The translations under genes and the position numbers were made by a program. From contig JASJDR010000093.1 of NCBI GenBank assembly GCA_030065615.1, forward strand, positions 1 to 34,455: 34,455 nucleotides of DNA, in the 5' to 3' direction. The DNA comes from Xenococcus sp. MO_188.B8. Its GTDB lineage: Bacteria; Cyanobacteriota; Cyanobacteriia; Cyanobacteriales; Xenococcaceae. The notes beneath the pieces were generated by a model. That model was not told the origin of the DNA. It saw only the letters and a program-made list of their open reading frames with translations, and searched no databases. Shown here piece after piece: positions 8,962-16,345 of the stretch; positions within the stretch are counted from its first letter, which is position 1, and each line of letters starts with the position of its first letter.

Positions 8962-9656
8962 CCCATATAGATGCACTAGTCGATGCAGGAGCAAGCTTAT
9001 CAGAACTGAATCAGCAGAATTATTGTCTGCTCTTAGTTGTTAGTGAATTATTCCGACAGCAACAATGGATGTATGAGAATAAAACCAATAGAATTGATGA
9101 TCGAATTGTCAGTTTAACTCAACCCCATCTGCGTCCGATTGTCCGAGGTAAAGCAGGGACACCAGTGGAGTTTGGAGCCAAAATTTCTGTGAGCTACAGT
9201 GATGGTTATTGCTTTCTCGATCATCTTAGTTGGGACAATTTTAATGAATCACTGTACCTCGAATCACAGGTAGATAAATATTACCAAAGATTCGGCTGCT
9301 ATCCCGAATCGCTTCATGTCGACCAGATTTATCGTACCAGAGCCAATCGAGCTTGGTGCAAAAAACGAGGAATTAGGCTCAGTGGTCCGCCTTTGGGTCG
9401 ACGACCCACAAATCGTTCACCAGAGCTGATTCAACAGCAGCGTGAAGATGAAAGATATCGCAATGCCATAGAGGGTAAATTCGGTCAAGCCAAGAGACGC
9501 TACGGTCTTGGTCGCGTTATGGCCAAGCTCTCTGAGACTGCTGAAAGTAGCATCGCGATTACATTTCTGGTTATGAACCTTGAGCAACTGCTCAAGCAGC
9601 TTTTGATGCTCTTTTTTTGTTTCGTCTGCAATCGAAGACAATTAAAAGAGTCTTAG
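8913..9656 (+). CDS. IS transposase, C-terminal frame (DDE core)
   Basis: This frame is open from before the frameshift site to 9656. It encodes the second half of the transposase: LRQAIRKQLSYLRRNLAHID, then VSELFRQQQWMYENKTNRIDDRIVSL. The DDE half follows, with VEFGAKISVSYSDGYCFLD, YPESLHVDQIYRTRANR (second Asp) and DERYRNAIEGKFGQAKRRYGL (catalytic Glu). The first ATG is at 9069, but a separate start there would lose the helical linker. It is therefore probably expressed only as a fusion with the upstream frame, or not at all if the shift is a mutation. The core residues are intact, so the element may be recent. Confidence 0.75.
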   Translation, partial: LRQAIRKQLSYLRRNLAHIDALVDAGASLSELNQQNYCLLLVVSELFRQQQWMYENKTNRIDDRIVSLTQPHLRPIVRGKAGTPVEFGAKISVSYSDGYCFLDHLSWDNFNESLYLESQVDKYYQRFGCYPESLHVDQIYRTRANRAWCKKRGIRLSGPPLGRRPTNRSPELIQQQREDERYRNAIEGKFGQAKRRYGLGRVMAKLSETAESSIAITFLVMNLEQLLKQLLMLFFCFVCNRRQLKES

Positions 9657-9742
9657 TTTGAAGCTTTTATTAATCTTCTTGTTAATTTGAGCCTCAGATT
9701 CAACTTCCTATTAAATTAGACTAATACTTTTTCAGCAAGCCC

Positions 9743-9750
9743 TAACTAGG
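9743..9750. repeat. Target-site duplication, right copy
   Basis: TAACTAGG, a direct repeat of 8074-8081, immediately follows the right inverted repeat of the insertion sequence. Confidence 0.7.
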
Positions 9751-10304
9751 ACAAGGATCAGCAAAATTTTCTCTTAACCTCAATCCCTTTTGTATTTTGT
9801 TAGTTTGATTCTCAACAAGAATTTGATATTGCAATTTTACTCCAGCAGTGTCAAATCGGGGGAGAGTGCGAGTTACTCTAAAGCGAGCTGTAAAACGCAG
9901 ACTAAATAAAATTGCTATGACCAAAATTGCTCACAAAAAAGTAAAAACTTGATATGCCATAGTTAGCTTAGTATCGATTCCGACAATGGCAGAGATCAAC
10001 AAACAACCAATAATTGCCATTCCAATAGCTGTAAATCTTCTATCTAGCCATTGCTTAAACGTATGGAATAAGCAGAACAGAAGATAGAGGGTTTTGTAAC
10101 TCATAACTCTTATACCAAGTTGGGAATTCTATCTTGGCACAGGAATTAGTTAGTATTTAGTGTTAGGCATTTTTGTTTACAGTCTATTACCAAAATAATC
10201 TTTAGGGTCAAAGAATTAAAAAAGCATTAAAAGACGAGCTCAACTCAGCTTTTGTTTGGTTACAGTGGATTCATCACTATTGCTTGAGCTTTATTTTTTT
10301 TAAG

Positions 10305-11165
10305 ATGACGGCTTTAAAACAGAGATCGCTGAAAAGGAGTAAATCTACCACCTCAAACAAACAACTAATCTTAATGCCTATCGATCCCCTGACTATCGAG
10401 GAAGAAAGTGATCGCTTTTCTTTAGAAAGAAAAGTAGAAAGAGCTTTTTATGAAGCAGGAAAAGCTTTAAGGGAGTTAAGAGATCGCAGGCTTTATCGTT
10501 CTACCAATGTAACTTTTGAGGAATATTGTCGAGATCGCTTCGACTTTACGCGCCGTCGTCCCTACCAGCTAATTGAAGCTGCCCAAATCTATGATAATCT
10601 CATCGATAAATGTGAAGAAATTGTCGAGGTTTTGCCGACTAAAGAAGGACAAGTGCGACCTTTAAGTGAACTGGATAGCGCACAACAACCATTAGCCTGG
10701 GAAGCTGCAGTAGAACAGGCAGGGGGAAAAGTTCCCACTGGACGCATAGTAAAAGATGTAGTGCAAAGGATGAAGGACAATAATCCTAAACCCATAACTT
10801 TTCAGGTAGGAGAAATCTGTCAGATTATGACCAAAGATAATCCCCAACTGAGAGGTAAAGGGGGCTGTTGGTGTATTATTAGTGATATCTATAAATTAAG
10901 CTGTCAAGTTCATACCTGGGACAATAATTATATTCTGCGATCAGAAAATCTGAAGTCTCTGGGATATTCTCTAGAAGAATGTAAGCAGATGGAGAATATT
11001 AGTATACGCATGACAATGCTCCATGCAACGGGAAACTTAGATGAAGCCGCACTTTGGGTTCTCAATGGTCTAGCTAAACTTACAACTCCTCGGTTAACAG
11101 ATTTAGAGGAAAAGCTGCTAGCACTCTTAGAGCTAGAGTATGGAACTGGTACTTTCGATTCTTGA
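10305..11165 (+). CDS. Predicted DNA-binding protein of plasmid/mobile-element type
   Basis: A 286-residue protein from the ATG at 10305; a TTG at 10284 would add seven mostly hydrophobic residues and is less likely. Residues about 25-160 resemble a helical family common on plasmids and integrative elements. The marks are RLYRSTNVTFEEYCRDRFDFTRRRPYQLIEAA (a helix-turn-helix-like segment), followed by LPTKEGQVRPLSELDSAQQPLAWEAAVEQAGGKVPTGRIVKDVV, which is similar to a ParB-type arrangement. The C-terminal half (FQVGEICQIMTKDNPQLRGKGGCWCIISDI and beyond) is cyanobacterial in style and may be a small beta domain. No operon partner is visible. Its position beside an insertion sequence and a gene-poor stretch fits accessory DNA. 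Regulator or partition-like function is inference. Confidence 0.65.
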   Translation: MTALKQRSLKRSKSTTSNKQLILMPIDPLTIEEESDRFSLERKVERAFYEAGKALRELRDRRLYRSTNVTFEEYCRDRFDFTRRRPYQLIEAAQIYDNLIDKCEEIVEVLPTKEGQVRPLSELDSAQQPLAWEAAVEQAGGKVPTGRIVKDVVQRMKDNNPKPITFQVGEICQIMTKDNPQLRGKGGCWCIISDIYKLSCQVHTWDNNYILRSENLKSLGYSLEECKQMENISIRMTMLHATGNLDEAALWVLNGLAKLTTPRLTDLEEKLLALLELEYGTGTFDS

Positions 11166-11834
11166 ATTCTTGAATTAGGTTAGTGGGTAACTTATAGCGA
11201 AACTCAAATATTTTTCGGACAAGTCTAATACAGTATTGTTATATTTTTACCAGAAGTCTCTTGATTATTTTAATTAGTATTTCTTACACGGTTACTATCT
11301 CTAATAGGCCAAGAATCAAGAGCATGAGAGTTGAAAACTATGTAGACAGAGTTAAAAAGGCAAAAAGCAATTTCATAAGGCATAAGTATCTAAACGTGAT
11401 TATTTACATTTTCCTAATCCCCCGTTTATTTTTTGAACTAAGCAATTAATTTTGTCTTGCCACTTAGTAACTTTTATGTTAGTTACTATAGACATAGTTG
11501 AGTTAATTTATACTTTAATATTTCTGAGCAAATAACTTAATTGATTCACCTCTCAAAGAGCATCCGTTTTATCAAGCATGGTGGAAAGCTCAACCGCCTC
11601 CAGGTTCCAAACTATAATTTTAAAAAATAGAAATATAGAGCAAGTAACACCTTTTTCCTTTAAGTTTTATCCTGTTACTCAAGCAATAACAAAAGCTATA
11701 GTTTTCAAACTATACGCAGTTTAGTTATCATTGTCTCTCCCCACACTTTATTAGGCAATAGATGATCTTTTCCATACCTTTTTTCTTTAACCTGAGATAA
11801 TATAGCTTAGAACCAAATATAATCATGGTAAATA
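11166..11834. other. Gene-poor region, possible decayed coding sequence
   Basis: No credible complete gene occurs in these 669 bases. A 62-codon frame at 11261-11449 has low-complexity composition and no start signal. A short open stretch at 11528-11617 ends in SPLKEHPFYQAWWKAQPPPG and then SKL-stop. It reads like the C terminus of a real protein but has no start codon, so it may be a relic. The region is AT-rich. A promoter for the following 65-codon gene must lie near its end; nothing distinctive is seen. Confidence 0.4.
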
Positions 11835-12032
11835 ATGAATGACACTATTGCTTTTGTAGTTAAAATATTGATTTTCTCGACTCTCTTGTCTGTTTTGATT
11901 AAATATGGTGGTCAACTGTTATCAATAAATCCCACTGTTGCGATCGTGATCATGGCTATTTTATTACCTACTATTATTGTGGCGGTCGCTTTAGGTTGGA
12001 GATCTCAGAAAAAATTGTCAATTGATAATTAA
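11835..12032 (+). CDS. Small two-helix membrane protein
   Basis: A 65-residue product with two hydrophobic helices (about residues 7-22, VVKILIFSTLLSVLIK, and 33-55, TVAIVIMAILLPTIIVAVALGW) joined by a short GGQLLSINP turn. A polar tail follows (RSQKKLSIDN). Compact cyanobacterial membrane proteins of this form are common and mostly unassigned. The ATG at 11835 overlaps an out-of-frame ATG just upstream (ATGGTAAATA). It lies 169 bases upstream of the AI-2E-type permease on the same strand, so cotranscription is possible. Function unknown. Confidence 0.6.
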   Translation: MNDTIAFVVKILIFSTLLSVLIKYGGQLLSINPTVAIVIMAILLPTIIVAVALGWRSQKKLSIDN

Positions 12033-12201
12033 CGAGCGCTCTTAAGGAGGCTTCAATACAAATAGGATTAAAGGGAAGTGTGGGGAGTGTGGGAAGAGGA
12101 GGAAGGGGTGAGCGAAGCGCTGTTAACAGGGAAGTCAACAGAAAAGTCCCCTCCCGGCGCGCACCAAGCGCCCAAATAATAATTGACAGGAGTTCTTAGA
12201 A

Positions 12202-13254
12202 GTGGATCTTGGTAATTGGATTGGATTTGTTGTTTTTTTTGCTGCGCTATATGTACTATGGCAAATTAGACAACTATTGTTATTGGTATTTACGGCAATT
12301 GTTATTGCTACTTCGCTTAATATTCTAGTTAAAAGTTTTTGTCGTAGAGGGATTAAACGAGTCTATGCAGTATTGCTTTCAATCTTGTTATTACTGAGTA
12401 TAATCTCAGGTTTCTTCTGGATTATCGTTCCACCATTTATCAATCAGTTTCAACAGCTAGCTAAGTTAATACCACTAGGTATCGAAAAACTAAATATTTG
12501 GTTAGATATTATTGTAATGCGTCTTGATCCAGAAATAATTAATTATTTACCCAGTAAGGAGGAACTCGCTAAACAATTACAACCTCTGTTAGAGAATTTA
12601 TTGGGAGGTGGATTGAGTCTTTTTTATGGTTCTTTAGGCGTATTACTAAGTATTTTATTATTATTAGTAATCACCTTTATGATACTAGGAAATCCTACTC
12701 CCTATCGTCAAGGATTTATTAGATTATTTCCTGCTTTTTATCGTCACCGAATTGACGAAATTCTTGATCTTTGTGATATAGCTTTGCAAGGTTGGTTAGT
12801 TGGTATTTTATTTAACATGGGCGTGATTGCTATTTTGAGTTTTATTGGATTATCTATTTTGAAAATTCCTCTGGCTTTAGCGCAAGCAATTTTAGCTGGC
12901 ATTTTAACTTTCATTCCCAATTTAGGTCCATTTTTAAGTGTACTCTCACCTATGGCGATCGCACTACTAGATGCTCCTTGGAAATCTTTAGCAGTGTTGA
13001 TTTTTTATGCTTTAATTCAACAAATTGAAGGTAATTTGTTAACCCCCTTTGTGATGGAAAAGCAGGTGTCATTATTGCCAGCGATCGCTTTATTGGCTCA
13101 AATATTTTTTGCTACTTTCTTTGGATTTTTAGGGTTATTCTTAGCTTTACCTTTAACTATCGTTGGTCAAGTATGGCTGCGAGAAGTTGTTGTTAAAGAT
13201 ATTCTCGATCCTTGGAAAGAGAATTTAAAAAATAATAATTTGACAAAAAATTAA
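12202..13254 (+). CDS. AI-2E family (PerM/UPF0118) transporter
   Basis: A 350-residue polytopic membrane protein. Hydrophobic helices occur near residues 8-40, 55-80, 145-170, 198-225, 225-262, 265-285 and 295-330. This is the pattern of the AI-2E exporter family, with an extramembrane segment between the third and fourth groups (about 80-140). Family motifs include the AGILTFIPNLGPFLSVLSP segment and QQIEGNLLTPFVM. The start is GTG at 12202 with a good AGGAG at 12188-12192. The stop overlaps the convergent gene by four bases. Substrate is unknown; family members export diverse small molecules or Na+ and only some have been tied to AI-2. Confidence 0.9.
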   Translation: MDLGNWIGFVVFFAALYVLWQIRQLLLLVFTAIVIATSLNILVKSFCRRGIKRVYAVLLSILLLLSIISGFFWIIVPPFINQFQQLAKLIPLGIEKLNIWLDIIVMRLDPEIINYLPSKEELAKQLQPLLENLLGGGLSLFYGSLGVLLSILLLLVITFMILGNPTPYRQGFIRLFPAFYRHRIDEILDLCDIALQGWLVGILFNMGVIAILSFIGLSILKIPLALAQAILAGILTFIPNLGPFLSVLSPMAIALLDAPWKSLAVLIFYALIQQIEGNLLTPFVMEKQVSLLPAIALLAQIFFATFFGFLGLFLALPLTIVGQVWLREVVVKDILDPWKENLKNNNLTKN

Positions 13255-13784
13255 TTACTAGGTTGAACATGAAGGCTATCTTGTCCCATGCCATCTAAAT
13301 TTATTTCCCATTTTGGAGGATTACTATGGGATTTATATTGGTAAGTGGCTAAACATTGTTTTTGCTGATTAATAATGCGCAAATTATAGCCGTATTCTCT
13401 AGTCACTGTACCTAATTGATTAATAAAACGATAACGACCTAAATAATCCAATAAAGTCCATAGTTGCCAATTCACCGTTAAGTCAATCTGCTTTAATTTG
13501 TGATTTGCTAACCAGCTATTAATCAATCGTCCGCCAAAAGGATCAAACTGTTCTCGAGCCCACCATAAACCGAGAACAGTAACACCAGATAAAGCCACAT
13601 TTTGTTCAGTAATTATCTTATCTTTGAGAGATTGATTTGCTTTTTTAACTGCAAATTCCAAATCGATGAAGCGCGTACAGTAATTATCAGTTACAAAATT
13701 TATCTTCTCAGCACTAGCAATCTTAGCATTACCTAGAAATACAGTAATTAATATCAATAAATATAATTTTTTTATCAGCTTCAT
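13251..13784 (-). CDS. Secreted hypothetical protein
   Basis: A 177-residue protein with a clear signal peptide (KKLYLLILITVFLGNAKIASA, probable cleavage after ASA at residue 25). The mature part has three cysteines and many aromatic residues (WWAREQFDPFGG, WQLWTLLDYLGRYRFINQLG). I do not recognise the family. It is likely periplasmic or thylakoid-lumenal. The gene converges on the AI-2E-type transporter, and the two stop codons overlap (13251-13254), so no terminator separates them. The start is ATG at 13784, within an AT-rich leader. Confidence 0.65.
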   Translation of the reverse strand: MKLIKKLYLLILITVFLGNAKIASAEKINFVTDNYCTRFIDLEFAVKKANQSLKDKIITEQNVALSGVTVLGLWWAREQFDPFGGRLINSWLANHKLKQIDLTVNWQLWTLLDYLGRYRFINQLGTVTREYGYNLRIINQQKQCLATYQYKSHSNPPKWEINLDGMGQDSLHVQPSN

Positions 13785-14112
13785 TATGATATTAAAATAA
13801 TTAATTAATTCTTATAGTATATATAGATATCGTCAATCAGGCTACTCTCACATTCTAACTCTTCAAATTTAGCAATGCCAACCAATCTAATTTCTCTTCC
13901 CCAGTTGAAGAACAGGGAACGAGTAAGAACCACCAGTAACCAGGAACTGATGTTTTCCTTCTTCCTTTTTACCCTTTCCTGATTACAGAAGATTATCCTT
14001 TATTTCGGAAACCCGCATTGTCTCGTTGCTTCATGCTGACTTACAATGGGAAATAATAAATCTATATCAAAAAAGATTACTTTTTAATTTTTAGTTGTTG
14101 AGTTAGATAGAC
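13785..14112. promoter_or_regulatory. Divergent intergenic region
   Basis: 328 bases lie between the secreted protein gene (minus) and the DUF1825 gene (plus). They should contain both promoters. An AT-rich TTATAGTATATATAG stretch near 13813 is a -10-like candidate for either direction. No gene or strong repeat is visible. Confidence 0.3.
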
Positions 14113-14430
14113 ATGGGATTTTTTGATTCTGAAGTAGTACAACAAGAAGCCAAGCAGTTATTTGAAGATTATCAATCTTTGATGCAACTTGGAAGTGATT
14201 ATGGAAAATTTGATCGCGAAGGAAAAATACTCTTTATTGAAAGAATGGAAGGGTTAATGGAGCGGTATAAAATTTTTATGAAGCGTTTTGAGCTATCAGA
14301 AGATTTTATGGCACAAATGACCGTAGAGCAACTCAAAACTCAATTAGGTCAGTTTGGTGTTACTCCCCAACAAATGTTCGACCAGATGAATATGACCTTA
14401 CAGAGAATGAAATCAGAGATTGACAAGTAA
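14113..14430 (+). CDS. DUF1825 family protein
   Basis: A 105-residue, mostly helical protein that matches the cyanobacteria-specific DUF1825 family along its length. It opens with GFFDSEVVQQEAKQLFEDYQ, continues with QLGSDYGKFDREGK, and has the MERYKIFMKRFELSEDFMA core and QFGVTPQQMFDQM near the end. No membrane segment or signal is seen. It is monocistronic and convergent with the atpG remnant. The family is highly conserved in cyanobacteria but has no established function. Confidence 0.92.
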   Translation: MGFFDSEVVQQEAKQLFEDYQSLMQLGSDYGKFDREGKILFIERMEGLMERYKIFMKRFELSEDFMAQMTVEQLKTQLGQFGVTPQQMFDQMNMTLQRMKSEIDK

Positions 14431-14489
14431 CACTCCTACAGCTGAAAGCCATGGTTGCTTTTAAAGTAATATCTTATAAAAGCTCAAAG

Positions 14490-14510
14490 CCTTAAAGTCT
14501 AAGGATTTTC
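14490..14510. terminator. Small hairpin between convergent genes
   Basis: CCTTA (14490-14494) pairs with TAAGG (14500-14504), followed by ATTTTC. It lies in the 82-base gap between DUF1825 and the atpG remnant. It is a weak candidate terminator for the DUF1825 gene. Confidence 0.3.
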
Positions 14511-14512
14511 TC

Positions 14513-15121
14513 TCAGTTTGTTAGTGCTTCAAAACCTGAAACTATATCGAGTAATTCTTCTGTAATCGTAGTTTGGCGTTGATGATTAAACTCCATATTT
14601 AGTTCACTGAGACGTTCAGCAATGTTTGTTTCTGCCATCTGCATCCCAGCTAATCGACTGGTATTTTCGCTTTTCAAAGATTCAGCACAGGCACGATATA
14701 GAGAAACAAAAAAATACTGGCGAAATAAAACTGTGGCTAACTTGTCTTGGCTCATTGTGAAAGTAGGCAAACTACGAGATGTCCATTTTTGCTGTGGTAA
14801 TTTTTTGAGCCGTTCCAAATTAAGGGGGAAAATTTGTAAATCCGTTGGACGATAAGTAGAACCATTTACAATTCGATTGTAAATAACTATGATCTGATCG
14901 ACCTGCTTTTCCTGTCGCCACTGTTCCAAGATCAAGACCATTTCTTGAATGATAGCTGTAATTCCGAGGATCGAACTAGGTAAGGGAAAACAAGCTTCAC
15001 ATTTATGCCCCACTGCTTCTAAGCGATCGCCGATTCGCGAACCAATAGCCAAAATAAGCCGATTATGTTCAGCTAGCGACAAGCGACCCTGCGGATTTTT
15101 AATCCTGCGCGAGTTTGACAA
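14513..15121 (-). pseudogene. atpG: N-ATPase gamma subunit, 5'-truncated remnant
   Basis: The 202-codon frame matches the second half of an ATP synthase gamma subunit, most like the alternative Na+-type (N-ATPase) gamma. The central part is NRLILAIGSRIGDRLEAVGH, then VDQIIVIYNRIVNGSTYRPT. The C-terminal helix region is FRQYFFVSLYRACAESLKSE followed by SRLAGMQMAETNIAERLSEL and a closing ELLDIVSGFEAL. The N-terminal coiled-coil helix and the SDxGLCG-like segment (about 110-120 residues) are missing. No ATG exists at the front, only a TTG at 15121 preceded closely by a stop. The other N-ATPase genes are absent on both sides. It is therefore probably a dead fragment of a lost or rearranged operon, although the remaining frame is intact. 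Confidence 0.7.
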
Positions 15122-15397
15122 ATTCTGACTATATTACGGACTGCAAATCAATTGCTGTGGCAATTTTCTGTTTGGGTTCTTCGATAGTTGCTATCTAACT
15201 CACCCAAGAAACTGTTTAATATTTTAGAAAATTTTCTCACAGCTTCTTCAAATTTTAGAATTATGATGAATAGTAGACTCTATTCTCAAATAGGCTCTGC
15301 TATTACATTAAATCTACTCTTAACATGCAGCTTATACGAGTAATCTTATTAACAAAAATTCTACTATTAAGAATTAATAGTTCAGGAGAAAGAGTTG

Positions 15398-15856
15398 ATG
15401 CCTGAATCCTTCCCACAATATTCGATCAATAAACAATTAGAACAAAATCGTCTTAATTCAAAGTTAAAAGAGCGATTAGGATATTCAGGTATCTATTCTC
15501 AAAGAAATTCTCAGCAGTTTTTTGACCGGCTTTCTCTAGTAGAACAACAGGAGTTACTTAAAGAACTTAGGGCCGATTATTATCAAATTATTACCAACTA
15601 TTTTGCTAAAGAAACCCAAATTAATGAGCAGATTGATCGATTTGTCGAAAAAGCCTTTTTTATTAATCTTCCTCTAGACAAAGTCGTAGAAATTCATATG
15701 AAATTAATCGATGATTTAGCTCGTGAACTAAGGTTCCAGGGTTTACATCCAGAATTTCTTAGCGAATATCGTTTGACTTTAATTGATGTGATTGCTCACT
15801 TAGGAGAAATGTACCGTAGTGTACTGACTGAAAATTGTCTAGTTTCTGACTTCTAA
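15398..15856 (+). CDS. kaiA: Orphan KaiA C-terminal domain protein
   Basis: A 152-residue protein matching the linker and C-terminal helical bundle of the circadian clock protein KaiA, which stimulates KaiC autophosphorylation. The linker is KLKERLGYSGIYSQRNSQQFF (near residues 22-42). The bundle contains LRADYYQIITNYF, RFVEKAFFINLPLDKVVEIHM and the hallmark YRLTLIDVIAHLGEMYR near 125-141. The N-terminal pseudo-receiver domain of long KaiA (about 130-150 residues) is absent, as in the short KaiA of Nostoc-type strains. The usual kaiB-kaiC genes do not follow; bioD is next. The ATG at 15398 has a good AGGAGA 8 bases upstream (15384-15389). It may be a true short KaiA located apart from kaiBC, or a paralog. 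Confidence 0.8.
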   Translation: MPESFPQYSINKQLEQNRLNSKLKERLGYSGIYSQRNSQQFFDRLSLVEQQELLKELRADYYQIITNYFAKETQINEQIDRFVEKAFFINLPLDKVVEIHMKLIDDLARELRFQGLHPEFLSEYRLTLIDVIAHLGEMYRSVLTENCLVSDF

Positions 15857-16008
15857 TTTTCCTAGTTAGAACAGTTTTTCTCTATTATTTAATGATTATT
15901 CCTTGAAGAATGCTAAGTAAATCTAATTTGAACTATAATCTGAATCTTAGCATATTGCTCAAATTAGATTTGATCTAGAAAAGGCAATCTGCGAACCTAG
16001 ACACTACT

Positions 16009-16047
16009 TGATGTGCAAAGCAGGGTGTTAGTGATCTGCAAAGCAGG
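16009..16047. repeat. Two 16-bp direct repeats, 23-bp period
   Basis: TGATGTGCAAAGCAGG at 16009-16024 and TGATCTGCAAAGCAGG at 16032-16047 differ at one base and start exactly 23 bases apart. Their role is unknown. Confidence 0.55.
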
Positions 16048-16071
16048 TAGTGCGTGAGCGCGATTATGAAC

Positions 16072-16161
16072 TTAAAACATGCCCAAGATATACCAGGTAC
16101 CAAGCCCAAATAATAAGTAAGCGATGATAACGATAATGTAAGCACCAGTTTTAGTAACCAT
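16072..16161 (-). CDS. Putative 29-residue single-helix membrane protein
   Basis: A minus-strand frame from ATG 16161 encodes MVTKTGAYIIVIIAYLLFG and then LGTWYILGMF. This is a short polar start, one membrane helix and a stop. The size and form resemble the tiny subunits of cyanobacterial thylakoid complexes, but I cannot match it to a named one. No clear Shine-Dalgarno sequence is seen. It may be real or chance; strict hydrophobic organisation with a polar N terminus favours a real gene. Confidence 0.4.
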   Translation of the reverse strand: MVTKTGAYIIVIIAYLLFGLGTWYILGMF

Positions 16162-16345
16162 ATTTTTAGTAATAAATCGTATTTCAGCCACCGATGCTAA
16201 CATCACAAAAAAATAATGCAAGTATCATAGCGAACATTAACTAAAAATTTTTAATTGAATTATCAAAAATTACTAGATGGATAGAGAATTATTTATGATT
16301 AAAACTATATTTTCAACTTGTTATCTATAGATTAATTAAAATTAG

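Larger units (their letters stand above)
8080..9742 (+). mobile_element. IS5/IS1182-like insertion sequence in the DUF58 gene
   Basis: An element of about 1.66 kb with one transposase in two frames. The ends form an imperfect inverted repeat: the left end reads GGATTTGCTGAGAAACTA from 8080, and the right end, read inward from 9742, is GGGCTTGCTGAAAAAGTA (14 of 18 matches). TAACTAGG is repeated directly at 8074-8081 and 9743-9750. Because the GG could belong to the repeat or to the element, the target duplication is 6 to 9 bp and the left end is uncertain by two bases. Deleting the element plus one copy rejoins the DUF58 frame (DPCPS to YSEF), which confirms the insertion site. Confidence 0.88.
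7152..10104 (-). pseudogene. DUF58 domain protein, disrupted by an IS element and a stop codon
   Basis: The gene reads on the minus strand from ATG 10104-10102. The N-terminal part has two hydrophobic helices (AIGMAIIGCLLISAIVG and, after the stop, AILVIAILFSL) and a beta segment ending LRENFADPCPS. The C-terminal part, 8105-7152, contains the DUF58 core RDYRPGDPLRKIHWRSWAKT and later LSGCICILIHWDE. Three lesions are visible. An in-frame TGA sits at codon 58 (9933-9931). An IS element sits between DPCPS and YSEF, and removing it with one target duplication restores the frame. A palindromic insert at about 7440-7545 replaces sequence that family members normally conserve. Intact DUF58 proteins are usually partners of MoxR ATPases and LemA; no moxR gene is present here. 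The C-terminal fragment keeps a 317-codon frame beginning with an ATG supplied by the IS. Confidence 0.85.
15857..16345. other. Intergenic stretch with a small reading frame and direct repeats
   Basis: 489 bases lie between the KaiA-domain gene and the bioD stop. They contain a 29-codon minus-strand frame (16072-16161) and a pair of 16-bp direct repeats at 16009-16047, both listed separately. A HIP1-like GAGCGCGATTATG segment near 16056 is unremarkable. No kaiB or kaiC coding sequence is present. Confidence 0.5.

Noticed and set aside
11261-11449. 62-codon plus-strand frame
   Set aside because: The composition is low in complexity, there is no ribosome-binding site, and no domain-like pattern is seen. 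It is probably a chance frame in AT-rich DNA.
15857-16345. Possible kaiB or kaiC after the KaiA-domain gene
   Set aside because: No KaiB-like or Walker-type ATPase sequence is present on either strand; only a 29-codon frame is open.
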